Positions 16,395 to 24,792 of a stretch of DNA of 64,000 nucleotides are shown one piece after another. The stretch comes from Cytobacillus sp. NJ13 (GTDB lineage Bacteria; Bacillota; Bacilli; Bacillales; Cytobacillaceae): NCBI GenBank assembly GCA_030348385.1, contig JAUCFP010000006.1:1488001-1552000 (forward strand), written 5' to 3'. The position numbers were made by a program, and so were the translations under genes. Position 1 is the stretch's first letter; the number at the start of each line of letters is the position of its first letter. Under the pieces are notes generated by a model. That model saw nothing but the letters and a program-made list of their open reading frames with translations, ran no database searches and was not told the DNA's origin.

Positions 16395-16861
16395 AATTTT
16401 TCCTCCCTTCTGTCCAGATAATTTTTTTCTATTTCTATAACTTTTTCATTTCCAGAACAAGCACTAAACAAGAATGACAAAATTAACCTTAAACATATAA
16501 AAGGATAGTTATTAATACTCACTCTTTCCTCTGCCAAACCCAATATCGTTTAATACTGCATTTTAAGGTAACTAAAATCCTTTATGGTTTACAAAATTTA
16601 ACTATTTATTCACATTCCTTCTTCCACTATATTGCACCGTTAGCATAATAAAAAAACTGACAATTGAATGATAATCTACCGATAATAAACCTTTTATCGC
16701 TAATAAACACAAATTATTAAGATACAAAATCATTAAATAAAAAGCATTCCACTTATGTAAATATAACAATTTAATGGAAATTTTTAATACCTTTTAAGGC
16801 TGAATTTTCCATACAACCTTAGATGTAGATTTCCACAGTTATTATTTTCTGATTTAGCTAA
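16395..16861. other. AT-rich intergenic region, nothing recognised
   Basis: About 470 bases between the ABC transporter and the IS110 remnant. It must contain the transporter promoter. No ORF with a ribosome site and no clear hairpin was found. Confidence 0.45.
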
Positions 16862-17413
16862 CGTGCACGGCAACACAATCGGATACAGAAGGTGCTTGAA
16901 GGAGCGAACATTAAACTCGGCTCTGTGGTTTCCGGCATCATAGGTGTTTCGGCAAAGGACATGCTTTACGCCATCGCAGAGGGCGAAGACGATCCTGAGA
17001 AACTATCAAACTTGGCACGTCGAACGATGAAATAGAAGAAAGTTGAACTTGAACTGGCTCCTCGAGGCTATGTAAACCCGCATCAACGATTGATGCTCAA
17101 GACAATTTTAACTCTCATTGACTTCCTTACTGAACAGATAGAGCTGCTAGACAAGGAAATCGCCGAGAGGGTAAGCGAATATCAGGAAGATATCGAACCC
17201 ATTCCTGGCATAGCCACAAGGATGGCTGAACAAATACTCGCCGAGATTGGTACCAATGTGGGTTCGTAATTCCTCAGTGCTGAACACTTATGTTCTTGGG
17301 CTTCATTGGTTCTTGAACACAATGAAAGTGCTGGAAAGCGGAAATCATCAAGAGCCAAAAAAGGAAACAAGTATCTTCGTTCTGCATTAACTGAAGCAGC
17401 TCAATCAGTTTAA
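16862..17413 (+). pseudogene. IS110-family transposase remnant
   Basis: One continuous frame of 184 codons encodes the C-terminal transposase domain of IS110/IS116 elements: GANIKLGSVVSGIIGVSAKD, the helix-hairpin-helix EPIPGIATRMAEQILAEIG, and the tail NESAGKRKSSRAKKGNKYLR. Two in-frame stops interrupt it (TAG after RRTMK; TAA after TNVGS). The N-terminal DEDD catalytic domain and the extreme C-terminus are missing. It cannot be active. Confidence 0.85.
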
Positions 17414-17686
17414 TTGATCTAATGAGGCATCCATTACTTCCACTTTATACTTTTCCTTAAAAAAACTTAAAACTTCGTTCTTGTCTTTTTCTTTTAGCTC
17501 ATCAAAATTACTCATATCAATTGCTATATACTTAAGATCACTACTTAAAGTATCATCTTTTTACATTATTGAATCTAGTCCAATACTGTAAATTTCACCT
17601 AAATATTCTTTAGGATTTTCTCCATTAGAACAAGCAGCCAAATTTAATACAACAATAAATATTACGATTATATGCTTAATCTTCAA
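17405..17686 (-). pseudogene. Lipoprotein gene with internal stop
   Basis: TTG at 17686 after AAAGGGGGACTGAC opens a frame starting MKIKHIIVIFIVVLNLAACS, a lipoprotein signal peptide with lipobox LAAC. The frame is broken by TAA at 17561-17563 and then continues in the same frame for 51 codons to a TGA that overlaps the IS110 remnant. The mature part is lysine- and acid-rich (DELKEKDKNEVLSFFKEKYK). Family not recognised. A point mutation and possibly 3' truncation by the IS killed it. Confidence 0.65.
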
Positions 17687-17771
17687 GTCAGTCCCCCTTT
17701 GTGCTTATTAGTCGAAGTATAAATGGCTAACGTTTCTCTATGATCAGGTATTTCAATATCCTGTATAATAC

Positions 17772-17805
17772 AAAAGCACGATTCTCTGTTGAAGAAGAAT
17801 CGCGC
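17772..17805 (-). terminator. Intrinsic terminator after the GtrA remnant
   Basis: Minus-strand hairpin GCGCGATTCT / AGAATCGTGC (one G-U pair) followed by TTTT. It lies where a terminator for the former gtrA-like gene would be expected. Confidence 0.65.
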
Positions 17806-17898
17806 CCTATTCTTGAATAACACATAAGCTTCTATTAGCTGGTTTTATGGAATATGTAAAAATAAGAAAGGACTTCAGCCATTTTTGCGAATGTTAGC

Positions 17899-18060
17899 TC
17901 ATCCAGTATTCCGGTAAACGAATAAATTTGACATTATAAAATTGCCGGCAATCAGCACACCAATAGCAGTAGCTAAGATTTTATACATAGTAACACTTGG
18001 TTTCACAAAATGTTGAATGCCATTAATAAAAAATTCAAGTGCGGAGATGATATAAGAGTA
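17899..18060 (-). pseudogene. GtrA-family membrane protein, C-terminal fragment
   Basis: Open minus-strand frame of about 53 codons ending EFFINGIQHFVKPSVTMYK then ILATAIGVLIAGNFIMSNLF and VYRN. The pattern K-I-(L/A)-x-hydrophobic-NF-x-x-S-x-L-F-V-Y/F-R is the last membrane helix and tail of GtrA-like proteins, which move polyprenyl-linked sugars. The N-terminal three helices are missing and there is a stop upstream. Confidence 0.5.
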
Positions 18061-18091
18061 TTTTTAAAAGACTTTAAAAGGAGTGAAAACA

Positions 18092-18304
18092 ATGAATCAG
18101 CAAATTGACACAAATCAGCTTACTCAAGCAAAGGCAAATGTAAATTTATCCGTATCCTTAATTACACAGGCACTTGAAAAATCTGCTTCTGACCAAACAT
18201 TAGCCCAAGAGGCAATCAAGCAAGCTTCGAATGAACTGGCACAGGCCCAAAGTGCATTAATTCAAGCACAAAATGCGACGAAAGTTCAAGCGCAAACAGA
18301 ATAA
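18092..18304 (+). CDS. Small Gln/Ala-rich helical protein (70 aa)
   Basis: ATG at 18092 preceded by AAAAGGAG with 8-base spacing; the GTG at 18083 lies within that site. The product is nearly all helix-forming residues (NQLTQAKANVNLSVSLITQA; IKQASNELAQAQSALIQAQN) with repeated Ala/Gln spacing suggesting a coiled coil, no cysteine and no membrane segment. I do not recognise the family. It stands alone between remnants and has its own good ribosome site, so expression is likely. Confidence 0.7.
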   Translation: MNQQIDTNQLTQAKANVNLSVSLITQALEKSASDQTLAQEAIKQASNELAQAQSALIQAQNATKVQAQTE

Positions 18305-18367
18305 ATAATTCTTTGCCGCATGGGAATTCCAGCTAATTATACCCCGGCATTTAACCTAAAAAACCCA

Positions 18368-18803
18368 TTAAAACAAGCATTTATGCCCTGTTTCAATGGG
18401 TTTTCCATATTTAAATGGATCATAAAAACATGGGATTTTATTCCTGATTCTTGATGAAAATCCAGTTAATAAAATTAGGCTATACGCCCAAAGCAGCCAG
18501 GATGCAAATATAGGAAGAGAATCATTTGTTAAATTCGGAAACACTTTTGCAAAATAAATAATACTTAATATATCCATAATCATTCCTGGAAGAGCAATTT
18601 GAACAGCAGCTATTATACGTTCTGAACCTGAAATCTTCCTAACATAATAGTAAGGATAGGTTGCAATTGCAATCAAAGGGATGGCCAGAATAAAAATCGC
18701 AAGCACTAAAAATACCTCAAGGAATTAAAAAAATCTGTCCAAATAAACGGAATAATATTGTTGCTGACATCCATAATAATAAGTCCCATGCAATGTTAAG
18801 CAT
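18368..18803 (-). pseudogene. DUF5367-like membrane protein, frameshifted
   Basis: ATG at 18803 after GGAGGAATATTTT begins MLNIAWDLLLWMSATILFRL then FGQIFLIP and stops at TGA. From the same point another frame continues FLVLAIFILAIPLIAIATYP, IALPGMIMDILSIIYFAKVF and FASWLLWAYSLILLTGF to 18368. Together these make the expected four-helix DUF5367-type protein. Removing one T in CCTTGAGG (about 18716-18722) restores one frame. The downstream GTG at 18706 would give only a truncated protein. Either a pseudogene or a sequence error. Confidence 0.7.
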
Positions 18804-18909
18804 AAAATATTCCTCCTGCAAATATGTGCTTTATTATTCGCTGGAAATCATTCACACCTGCTAATAGTTGGTGAATTTTATGTAAAGATTCTTCAGGTGT
18901 TACTCTGCA

Positions 18910-19392
18910 TCAGGAAATTCTTTTTCTGACTGGTACATATAAATCAACCTTACATTTCCCCTCTGCATCTTCAGCGGGATTATTTAAATTAAACTCAAGG
19001 TTGTGCCGATCGTAATCCGGTTCATAATCGCAATTTTGCAGCCATTCCCCAAACATGTACTGATAAGCACCATTCAATTTATCAGGGATATCATAGAAAT
19101 GATACAGAGCATAATCTCCGCCAGGCAGCTTTGTAAATTTCACTTCTTGATGTTTTTCTTTATGAAAACCCTCGGGAAGGGTAACACAGGCATCGTGCCG
19201 GCAATCCTTGCTTTCCACCAGTTCAGGATTATCCAATGAAATGCCGATAAAAGATTGCTTCGGCGGCAACAGCCCATTGGTGTTTGCCCAGCTAATCAAA
19301 TCTCCCCAATGATCCTGCAGTTCAAAATAACTTCCGATACGCCTAATATACGCTACTTCTGTTTCAGGTAATTTCTTTACAATGATCTCCAT
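18910..19392 (-). CDS. GyrI-like / AraC effector-binding domain protein
   Basis: 160-aa stand-alone GyrI-like domain protein, related to the DNA gyrase inhibitor SbmC and to the effector domain of AraC regulators such as Rob. Family features are VAYIRRIGSY near the N-terminus, GISLDNPELV, the YDACVTL-equivalent (HDACVTLPEGF), KLPGGDYALYHFYD and the LYVPVRK end. Such proteins bind small amphipathic ligands or hydrolyse cyclopropane compounds. ATG at 19392 is preferred because GAGGGAG lies 9 bases upstream. It is monocistronic. Confidence 0.85.
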   Translation of the reverse strand: MEIIVKKLPETEVAYIRRIGSYFELQDHWGDLISWANTNGLLPPKQSFIGISLDNPELVESKDCRHDACVTLPEGFHKEKHQEVKFTKLPGGDYALYHFYDIPDKLNGAYQYMFGEWLQNCDYEPDYDRHNLEFNLNNPAEDAEGKCKVDLYVPVRKRIS

Positions 19393-19483
19393 CTTAATCA
19401 TCTCCCTCATTGGAAGTATTTACCTTTAGTCATTTTCGCCATCTTTGCTTATATTCCTTCTCCAAATTCAGTTTTTTTCCAAC

Positions 19484-19517
19484 AAAAAAAGCGCGCAGCT
19501 TTTTATGCTGTACGCGC
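19484..19517 (-). terminator. Terminator of the cell-wall hydrolase gene
   Basis: Minus-strand hairpin GCGCGTACAGC / GCTGCGCGC with an A-rich loop, followed by TTTTTTT, three bases after the stop codon. Confidence 0.85.
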
Positions 19518-19519
19518 CT

Positions 19520-20050
19520 TTATATAGCAAATGCATGGTTACCGATTTTTTTCACCACTTCACGTGAAAAAATCCACTGGCTTGTAGCTGTTTCAGGGTT
19601 ATAAAAATAAAGGAGCTCTTCGTTTTGCTCCTTATCAATAAGAGCTGTCTCAACGGCCTGAACTGCTTCTTTACTTGCTGGTTCATTGATTGAACCGTTT
19701 TGAACAGGTTCAAAAGCATTCTTCTGATAAATAACGTCCTTGACTGTATCCGGGAATTGTTCATGCTCAACACGATTCAGCACCACGTCAGCAACCGCTA
19801 CTTTCCCTTCGAACGGCTCCCCTTCTGCTTCAGCCTGTACAAGACGGGCAAGCAGCTTTTTTTCTTCCTCTTTGATGAAGCGATGATCCGTTGATGATGA
19901 CTCCTTCACGTCAACTTCAACTTTTTTATATGTTAGTGTCTCTGCAGCTTTCTGATCTACTGTCTCAGCATCGAAATGATCAGCAGGAAACACGCTATAT
20001 GAACCCATAATGAGTGAAATGGCAGCAACAAATGTTACTAAATTTTTCAT
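19520..20050 (-). CDS. SleB/CwlJ-type cell wall hydrolase, exported
   Basis: 176-aa protein with a cleavable signal peptide (MKNLVTFVAAISLIMGSYSV) and a C-terminal Hydrolase_2 domain. The domain shows LLARLVQAEAEGEPFEGKVA with its catalytic glutamate, then VADVVLNRVEHEQFPDTV, ending in the family's final aromatic/alanine motif. Relatives cleave spore cortex peptidoglycan during germination (SleB, CwlJ), though short versions like this may act in vegetative or mother-cell wall turnover. ATG at 20050 follows ACAGGAGG. It is monocistronic. Confidence 0.88.
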   Translation of the reverse strand: MKNLVTFVAAISLIMGSYSVFPADHFDAETVDQKAAETLTYKKVEVDVKESSSTDHRFIKEEEKKLLARLVQAEAEGEPFEGKVAVADVVLNRVEHEQFPDTVKDVIYQKNAFEPVQNGSINEPASKEAVQAVETALIDKEQNEELLYFYNPETATSQWIFSREVVKKIGNHAFAI

Positions 20051-20273
20051 TTGTAAACCTCCTGTTTGTAGTTTTTAGGCAAAAACAGGCCACTTACAAG
20101 GCTAACAGGTTTACAGGGAGAACTCATTAGTGAATCTATGGGAGAATTACCAATCTAGAAAATGGAATTTTTAATTTGCTTATACTTATATATTTGTTAT
20201 AGCATGACTGATGAACTAATATTTTTACAAATCGGTTCAACAGGTATAAAAAATTGAAAGAGGTGTAATTTAA

Positions 20274-20783
20274 TTGAAAGTGCTTGAAACAGATCGATTA
20301 ATTCTTCGCTGGTTAACACCAGATGATGCAGCATTTATTCTCGAACTTTTAAATGAACCTGCATGGATTCGTTATATTGGCGATAAAGGTGTACGTACGC
20401 TTGAGGATGCTAAGAATTATATTGTTACCGGCCCCATGAAAATGTACTCTCAGCTGGGCTTTGGCCTCTTTATGGTTGAACGAAAGGAAGGAAGCACTCC
20501 TATTGGGATGTGCGGATTGATACAACGGGATACTTTAGATAATGTTGATATTGGGTTTGCTTTTTTATCCAAATATCAAACGCAAGGTTATGGGTTCGAG
20601 TCAGCTTCTGCTACATTGAAATATGGTCATGAGCAGCTGGATCTGAAACGGATCCTTGCCATCACATCCATAGACAATCATGCTTCCTCAGCCCTGCTTA
20701 AAAAAATCGGCATGAAATACGAAGGAACGATTATTTTGGATAAGGAAGAGCTTAAATTGTTTGCATCTGAGTTAGGCTACTAA
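20274..20783 (+). CDS. GNAT family N-acetyltransferase (RimJ/RimL type)
   Basis: 169-aa acetyltransferase. The N-terminus LETDRLILRWLTPDDAAFIL is the classic RimL-type opening, and the acetyl-CoA site is represented by GFAFLSKYQTQGYGFESASA, followed by ITSIDNHASSALLKKIGM. It transfers acetyl from acetyl-CoA to an amine, perhaps a protein N-terminus or an antibiotic; the substrate cannot be told. TTG start at 20274 with AAAGAGGTG upstream. It is monocistronic and convergent with the Excalibur gene. Confidence 0.9.
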   Translation: MKVLETDRLILRWLTPDDAAFILELLNEPAWIRYIGDKGVRTLEDAKNYIVTGPMKMYSQLGFGLFMVERKEGSTPIGMCGLIQRDTLDNVDIGFAFLSKYQTQGYGFESASATLKYGHEQLDLKRILAITSIDNHASSALLKKIGMKYEGTIILDKEELKLFASELGY

Positions 20784-20810
20784 AAAAGAGAGTAGAATGA
20801 ATCTACTCTC
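20782..20810 (-). terminator. Terminator between convergent genes
   Basis: Perfect 9-bp stem GAGAGTAGA / TCTACTCTC with 5-base loop; on the minus strand it is followed by TTTTTT. It ends the Excalibur gene and overlaps the stop of the acetyltransferase gene. Confidence 0.85.
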
Positions 20811-20833
20811 CAGTAAAAAATTATTTATACTCA

Positions 20834-22249
20834 TTACCATTCACAAGCTACCCCGTCACCATCACGGTCAAGTTTTCTTGAGTATCCTGGATCGCCAGTT
20901 CTGATTGGAGCTGCGCCTGCAGTTTTTACAGCGTCACAATTTTTATAAAATACATTTGCAGCTGCTTCTTCTTGTGCCTTTTGTTCAGCAGCAAGACGGG
21001 CAGCTTCTTCTTCTTTAGCCTTCTTCTCAGCTGCTAGACGAGCGGCTTCTTCCTCTTCAGCCTTCTTCTCAGCTGCTTCTTCTTTCGCTTTTTGTTCAGC
21101 AGCAATCCGCGCAGCCTCTTGTTCTTTTGCTTTTTGTTCGGCAGCAAGGCGAGCAGCTTCCTCATCCTTTGCTTTCTGTTCAGCAGTCAATCTAGCTTTT
21201 TCATCTGCTTCTTTGTTTTCGTCTTGTGTTTCAGCATTCATCTCAGCAATACTCTGGTCTGGCGTCTTCTTATTCTTAGATTCATCATCACCATAAATCA
21301 TTCCCATACCAACTAATAGAATAAGCAGATAAGATATGGAGGCGACACTCTTTTTCCAGAGCTTACCGCTTCGAAAACCAAGAATTTTTTGATGCCATTT
21401 TCTTTTTTGAATCGTAAAAAAGGCTCCTTTTTCAGCTAATAGATCGGCAAACTCTTTCCCTTTTGAGTTGAATGTCAGCTCTCCACTGTCAATTGTAATA
21501 ACCGTTTTAAGCGCAAAGTAATCAAGAGTTACACCATTAAAGGCACCATATACCCACGAGTTTAAAAGGGTTGCAACACGTTCTTTATTATCATATTTAT
21601 AAAGATAGACCAAATCATCTACTACAATAAAGTCGCCTTCTGCTTTCTCTTTTTTAAAGTTTCCTGGGACAATAAACAAAGCATTTTGGTGGATCTCTTT
21701 TAGCAATCGAAGACCATTAGCATTGCTTCCTTGATTGTCTCTTTTCAATAGAAAAGGAGTGATAACTACATTTTGCTTACGGAAATCGTCCAATCGTCCT
21801 GCATGCAGAAAATAACTGAAATCATGAGTAACTGTTGTTTCAATCCTGCGATTTGGATTTTGAACTTTATGATTTAAAATAAAGAAATATTCGTCACTGT
21901 CATCATTCTTTGCAATATCATCCACAACAATTCGGCGGCCGCCTGCAGAAAAACTCAGCTTCCATTGATGCTTATCCTTTCCGTCTTCAGTAATCCGGAT
22001 ATTATTAATTGAAGAATAATTATATGAAGAATTCTCATATCGAGAGATAAACAAGATCCGTGTATCAGTAAGTGCAACAATTCCATCTCCTTCCTTACCC
22101 CCACGTTTATCCAGCTCACCCTCGATAATTTTAAGCACTTGTTCTTTTTCGCCAAGGACAGCCCATTTATCCCTATTTAAAATCTGTCCATATTTCACCT
22201 TAAGAGCCTTCTGTGACACTGTAGGGTGATTCCCTATCCATTTTTCCAT
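20834..22249 (-). CDS. Membrane protein with PH-like domains, Ala/Glu repeats and C-terminal Excalibur domain
   Basis: 471-aa protein. Residues about 20-130 and 170-285 look like two bacterial PH-type domains (VALTDTRILFISR with SSINNIRI). A membrane helix follows (about 298-314, SISYLLILLVGMGMIYG). The next 90 residues are a charged helical repeat of AARLAAEQKAKEEE type. The last 38 residues form an Excalibur calcium-binding domain with NCDAVKTAGAAPI and DRDGDGVACEW. The Excalibur domain should be outside the cell with the PH domains inside. Function unknown. The repeat region is prone to length variation. Confidence 0.82.
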   Translation of the reverse strand: MEKWIGNHPTVSQKALKVKYGQILNRDKWAVLGEKEQVLKIIEGELDKRGGKEGDGIVALTDTRILFISRYENSSYNYSSINNIRITEDGKDKHQWKLSFSAGGRRIVVDDIAKNDDSDEYFFILNHKVQNPNRRIETTVTHDFSYFLHAGRLDDFRKQNVVITPFLLKRDNQGSNANGLRLLKEIHQNALFIVPGNFKKEKAEGDFIVVDDLVYLYKYDNKERVATLLNSWVYGAFNGVTLDYFALKTVITIDSGELTFNSKGKEFADLLAEKGAFFTIQKRKWHQKILGFRSGKLWKKSVASISYLLILLVGMGMIYGDDESKNKKTPDQSIAEMNAETQDENKEADEKARLTAEQKAKDEEAARLAAEQKAKEQEAARIAAEQKAKEEAAEKKAEEEEAARLAAEKKAKEEEAARLAAEQKAQEEAAANVFYKNCDAVKTAGAAPIRTGDPGYSRKLDRDGDGVACEW

Positions 22250-22569
22250 GCTTCATTGTTCCCCCTGTTTACTTCTAGTTGTAATCATTTGATAAATTAC
22301 CTTAAATATGGTAACACACCCTCTGAAATATTTGTCATTTATTCGTAATAAACAGGCAGGTAATGATTTCCACTTGCAGTAGTAATGTATTAATGGAATT
22401 TTATTAAATCTTTATCCTCCATAATAGATTCATTTTCCAGAATAATTCACATGATTTCTTCAGAGAAAAAGGCACCTACCCTATAGTTCTTAACTTATTA
22501 ATGCAACCAGGGTCAGGCACCTTTCTTAATCATGTTGTTTTTTTTCTATATAATAGGCAATATTAACTT
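22250..22569. other. Intergenic region, no gene
   Basis: About 320 AT-rich bases between the Excalibur gene and add. The octamer AGGCACCT occurs twice (near 22470 and 22514) in direct orientation, with ACCCT and AGGGT between them able to pair. No ORF with a ribosome site. Confidence 0.45.
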
Positions 22570-23571
22570 TTAAATATCCCGTAGATATTTCTTCAGCTTT
22601 TCCTTTGTCCCTTCATCTGCAAAAGCTGCTTCTACACTAGTCATATAAATTTGTTTATAATCCTCAGCACTCATCGCAAATTCATTGGAAACAATATTAC
22701 ATTCCTTTGCCATCGTTGTATCCGATACAGTTCTGTTGTCCGTACTAACCGTTACTTTTATTCCATCCCGATGGAAGTCGGAAATTGGGTGTTCGCTAAA
22801 TTGGTTTACCGCTTTCGTTTGGACATTGCTGGTTGGGCACATTTCAAGCACTACCTGTTTTTCCTTTACAAGCTTATATGCCTCTTCACAGTCTTTAATA
22901 AATACACCGTGTCCAATTCTTTCAGCTCCCAGCCATTCAACGGCCTCCAGCACATTTTTACCGATTCCCGTTTCACCGGCGTGGATGGTGACTCTGTAGC
23001 CATATTCTCTGGCCAGCGCAATCGGTTCAATGAATTTTCCGCAGAATCCTTTCTCCTCGGAAGCACACAGATCGATTGCCACAACTCCTTTTCCCAGGAA
23101 TGCTTTTCCCTTTTCAACGACCTCAAAAGCACTTTCCACACTCATCGTTCTCATGCATGACAAAATGAAATTTCCTTTAATATCAAATTTTTCTTCCGCT
23201 TCTCTCATCCCTTCAATCACACTTTGGATGATTTCTTCTACGGATAATCCCTTTCGCGTATGAAGTAAAGGGGCAAAGCGGACCTCCATGTACTTCACAT
23301 TTTCCTTTGCTGCATCTTCAAAGAGCTCAAAGGAAATTCTTTTTAAATTTTCTTTTGACTGCATGACTAAGTTAGGAATGGAGAATCTTTTTAAATATTC
23401 ATCCAAGGATTCGCAATCCAACGGGGCAATTAGTTCTTCTTTGATTTTTTCTTTATCAAAAGAAGGCAGGCTGATGCCTTCTCTCTTCGCGATATCAATG
23501 ATGGTTTCTGGTCTGACACTCCCGTCCAAATGGCAGTGAAGTTCAATTTTAGGCAAAATAGTAAAATTCAT
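22570..23571 (-). CDS. add: Adenosine deaminase
   Basis: 333-aa enzyme converting adenosine to inosine plus ammonia in purine salvage. Zinc ligands and catalytic residues are seen in KIELHCHLDGSVRPET (HxH), TIHAGETG (His and the catalytic Glu region), ERIGHGVFI (His) and VSTDNRTVSDT (Asp pair). Length is normal for the family. ATG at 23571 with AGGAGGTCC upstream. It stands alone under an adenine-class purine riboswitch with a transcription terminator, so it is probably switched on when adenine is plentiful. Confidence 0.95.
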   Translation of the reverse strand: MNFTILPKIELHCHLDGSVRPETIIDIAKREGISLPSFDKEKIKEELIAPLDCESLDEYLKRFSIPNLVMQSKENLKRISFELFEDAAKENVKYMEVRFAPLLHTRKGLSVEEIIQSVIEGMREAEEKFDIKGNFILSCMRTMSVESAFEVVEKGKAFLGKGVVAIDLCASEEKGFCGKFIEPIALAREYGYRVTIHAGETGIGKNVLEAVEWLGAERIGHGVFIKDCEEAYKLVKEKQVVLEMCPTSNVQTKAVNQFSEHPISDFHRDGIKVTVSTDNRTVSDTTMAKECNIVSNEFAMSAEDYKQIYMTSVEAAFADEGTKEKLKKYLRDI

Positions 23572-23603
23572 AGCTGGACCTCCTAGATTTTTTTACAAAA
23601 AAA

Positions 23604-23658
23604 AATTCCTGATTACGAAGAAAATACAGCACGTGTATCTTCTTCGTAATCAGGAATT
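23604..23658 (-). terminator. Riboswitch-controlled terminator before add
   Basis: Very long minus-strand hairpin: arms of about 23 bases starting AATTCCTGATTACGAAGAA, a short loop around ACGTGCT, then nine or more T. Its 5' arm includes TTACGAA, the 3' strand of aptamer stem P1, so aptamer and terminator exclude each other. Confidence 0.9.
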
Positions 23659-23707
23659 ATTGGTTCCTGGTAGAGACCTCCAAACCATATTATTGGAGTT
23701 ATACGAA
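23643..23707 (-). promoter_or_regulatory. Purine riboswitch aptamer, adenine class
   Basis: Minus-strand aptamer with P1 TTCGTA/TACGAA, P2 CTCCAA/TTGGAG with loop TAATATGG, the conserved junction TCTCTACCA, P3 AGGAA/TTCCT with loop CCAATAA, and the junction GATTACG. The residue equal to position 74 is U, which selects adenine over guanine. Ligand binding should hold P1 and block the terminator, giving an ON switch as in B. subtilis pbuE. Confidence 0.92.
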
Positions 23708-23733
23708 TGAAAGTATTTCATTAGGTTTTTTAA

Positions 23734-23762
23734 ATGATAAATAATATTATCTTTTTTGTCAA
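23734..23762 (-). promoter_or_regulatory. Sigma-A promoter of add
   Basis: Minus-strand TTGACA, 17-base spacer, TATCAT. The start would fall near 23727, about 20 bases before the aptamer. Confidence 0.85.
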
Positions 23763-23769
23763 TCACTTA

Positions 23770-24792
23770 CTAAATTTTTAGCAGCTCTTCAATATGCCCT
23801 ATGGCACCCTGAAGCCGGTCCTTATAATCACCGCTCAGGATTTTATAAGCAATTTTATGCTTGCTCAGCAGCGTTTTTAAAGCCTCATTGTTTTGGTTCC
23901 TTACATCGCCCTCCCCATGAACCCGAAGTCCATCGTCCACCCATTTCACATCAGGTTCAAGGTATAGCCACAGGTCATAATCCTGCAGGCTTGCTATTTC
24001 ATCCAGCACAGTCTGATGCTCATTGTTGTATAGGTTGGAGTAAAATTGAGTCACGATTGCCTCCGTGTCGATAAAAACCACCTTGTTCGCTTTTTCAATC
24101 GCCTTGATTTCTTCAAGCTTATGGCCATAAGCAATTTTGTGGTAATCTTCCTTAACCATAATCCCATCGCAGCCGCCTAAATCTTCACATACGATTCGGC
24201 CATATTCCTCAACATAGGAAGTATTATAGACTTTAGCAAGATTTCTCGTCAGAGTAGATTTTCCGCAGCTTTCAGTTCCCACCACAACAACCTTTTTAAC
24301 AAAATAAGGTTTTACAAAGTCAGGAATGTACTCCCAATGATGAAAGACGCCTTCATTACGGATTGCTGTTGCCGATATATTCACATGTCCCCGATTCGGA
24401 TCAATCAGAATATGCTTTGCCTCTGTGTAGAGTTCATTAAAGATATCACTATATTCATACTCTGAACTAAATACATAATCAATGCGCTTTCCAATTGCCA
24501 TTTTTATTTGCCGGGCACCTTCAGCCCAATTGTAATCATCATTTCCCTGATCATCTTCGATGGAAATTACCTTTACATGCGGCATATCTTTTGTTAATTG
24601 GCTGAGCCAGCGCAAGCGGATATGAGGCGGAATATAATCCATTTTTGAATGCTGGCACAATTGCCTGTCACGCAGTTCGCTATGGGACAGCACAACGTAC
24701 AGTTCGTCAACGATGGATGAGGCATGCACAATGGCATAGACATGGCCAAGATGCAGGGGAAGAAACTTGCCTCCAATAAATCCAACTGTCAT
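23770..24792 (-). CDS. nadR: NadR-like bifunctional NMN adenylyltransferase / nicotinamide riboside kinase
   Basis: 340-aa two-domain enzyme. The N-terminal nucleotidyltransferase has GKFLPLHLGHVYAIV (the (H/T)xGH motif) and ISATAIRNEG, making NAD from NMN and ATP. The C-terminal kinase has the P-loop GTESCGKSTLTRNL and phosphorylates nicotinamide riboside. The N-terminal DNA-binding domain of enterobacterial NadR is absent, so it is enzymatic only. The start ATG directly follows the pnuC stop (TAAATG). Third gene of the nrtR-pnuC-nadR operon. Confidence 0.92.
   Translation of the reverse strand: MTVGFIGGKFLPLHLGHVYAIVHASSIVDELYVVLSHSELRDRQLCQHSKMDYIPPHIRLRWLSQLTKDMPHVKVISIEDDQGNDDYNWAEGARQIKMAIGKRIDYVFSSEYEYSDIFNELYTEAKHILIDPNRGHVNISATAIRNEGVFHHWEYIPDFVKPYFVKKVVVVGTESCGKSTLTRNLAKVYNTSYVEEYGRIVCEDLGGCDGIMVKEDYHKIAYGHKLEEIKAIEKANKVVFIDTEAIVTQFYSNLYNNEHQTVLDEIASLQDYDLWLYLEPDVKWVDDGLRVHGEGDVRNQNNEALKTLLSKHKIAYKILSGDYKDRLQGAIGHIEELLKI

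Larger units (their letters stand above)
17687..18091. other. Region with a hairpin, a GtrA remnant and the leader of the next gene
   Basis: About 400 bases. It contains a terminator-like hairpin at 17772-17805, a minus-strand GtrA fragment (17899-18060) and the ribosome site of the 70-aa gene. No intact gene was seen. Confidence 0.5.

Noticed and set aside
22466..22525. Apparent terminator with GGCACC motifs after the Excalibur/add interval
   Set aside because: The GGCACC copies are direct, not inverted, repeats; only ACCCT/AGGGT can pair, too weak for a terminator.
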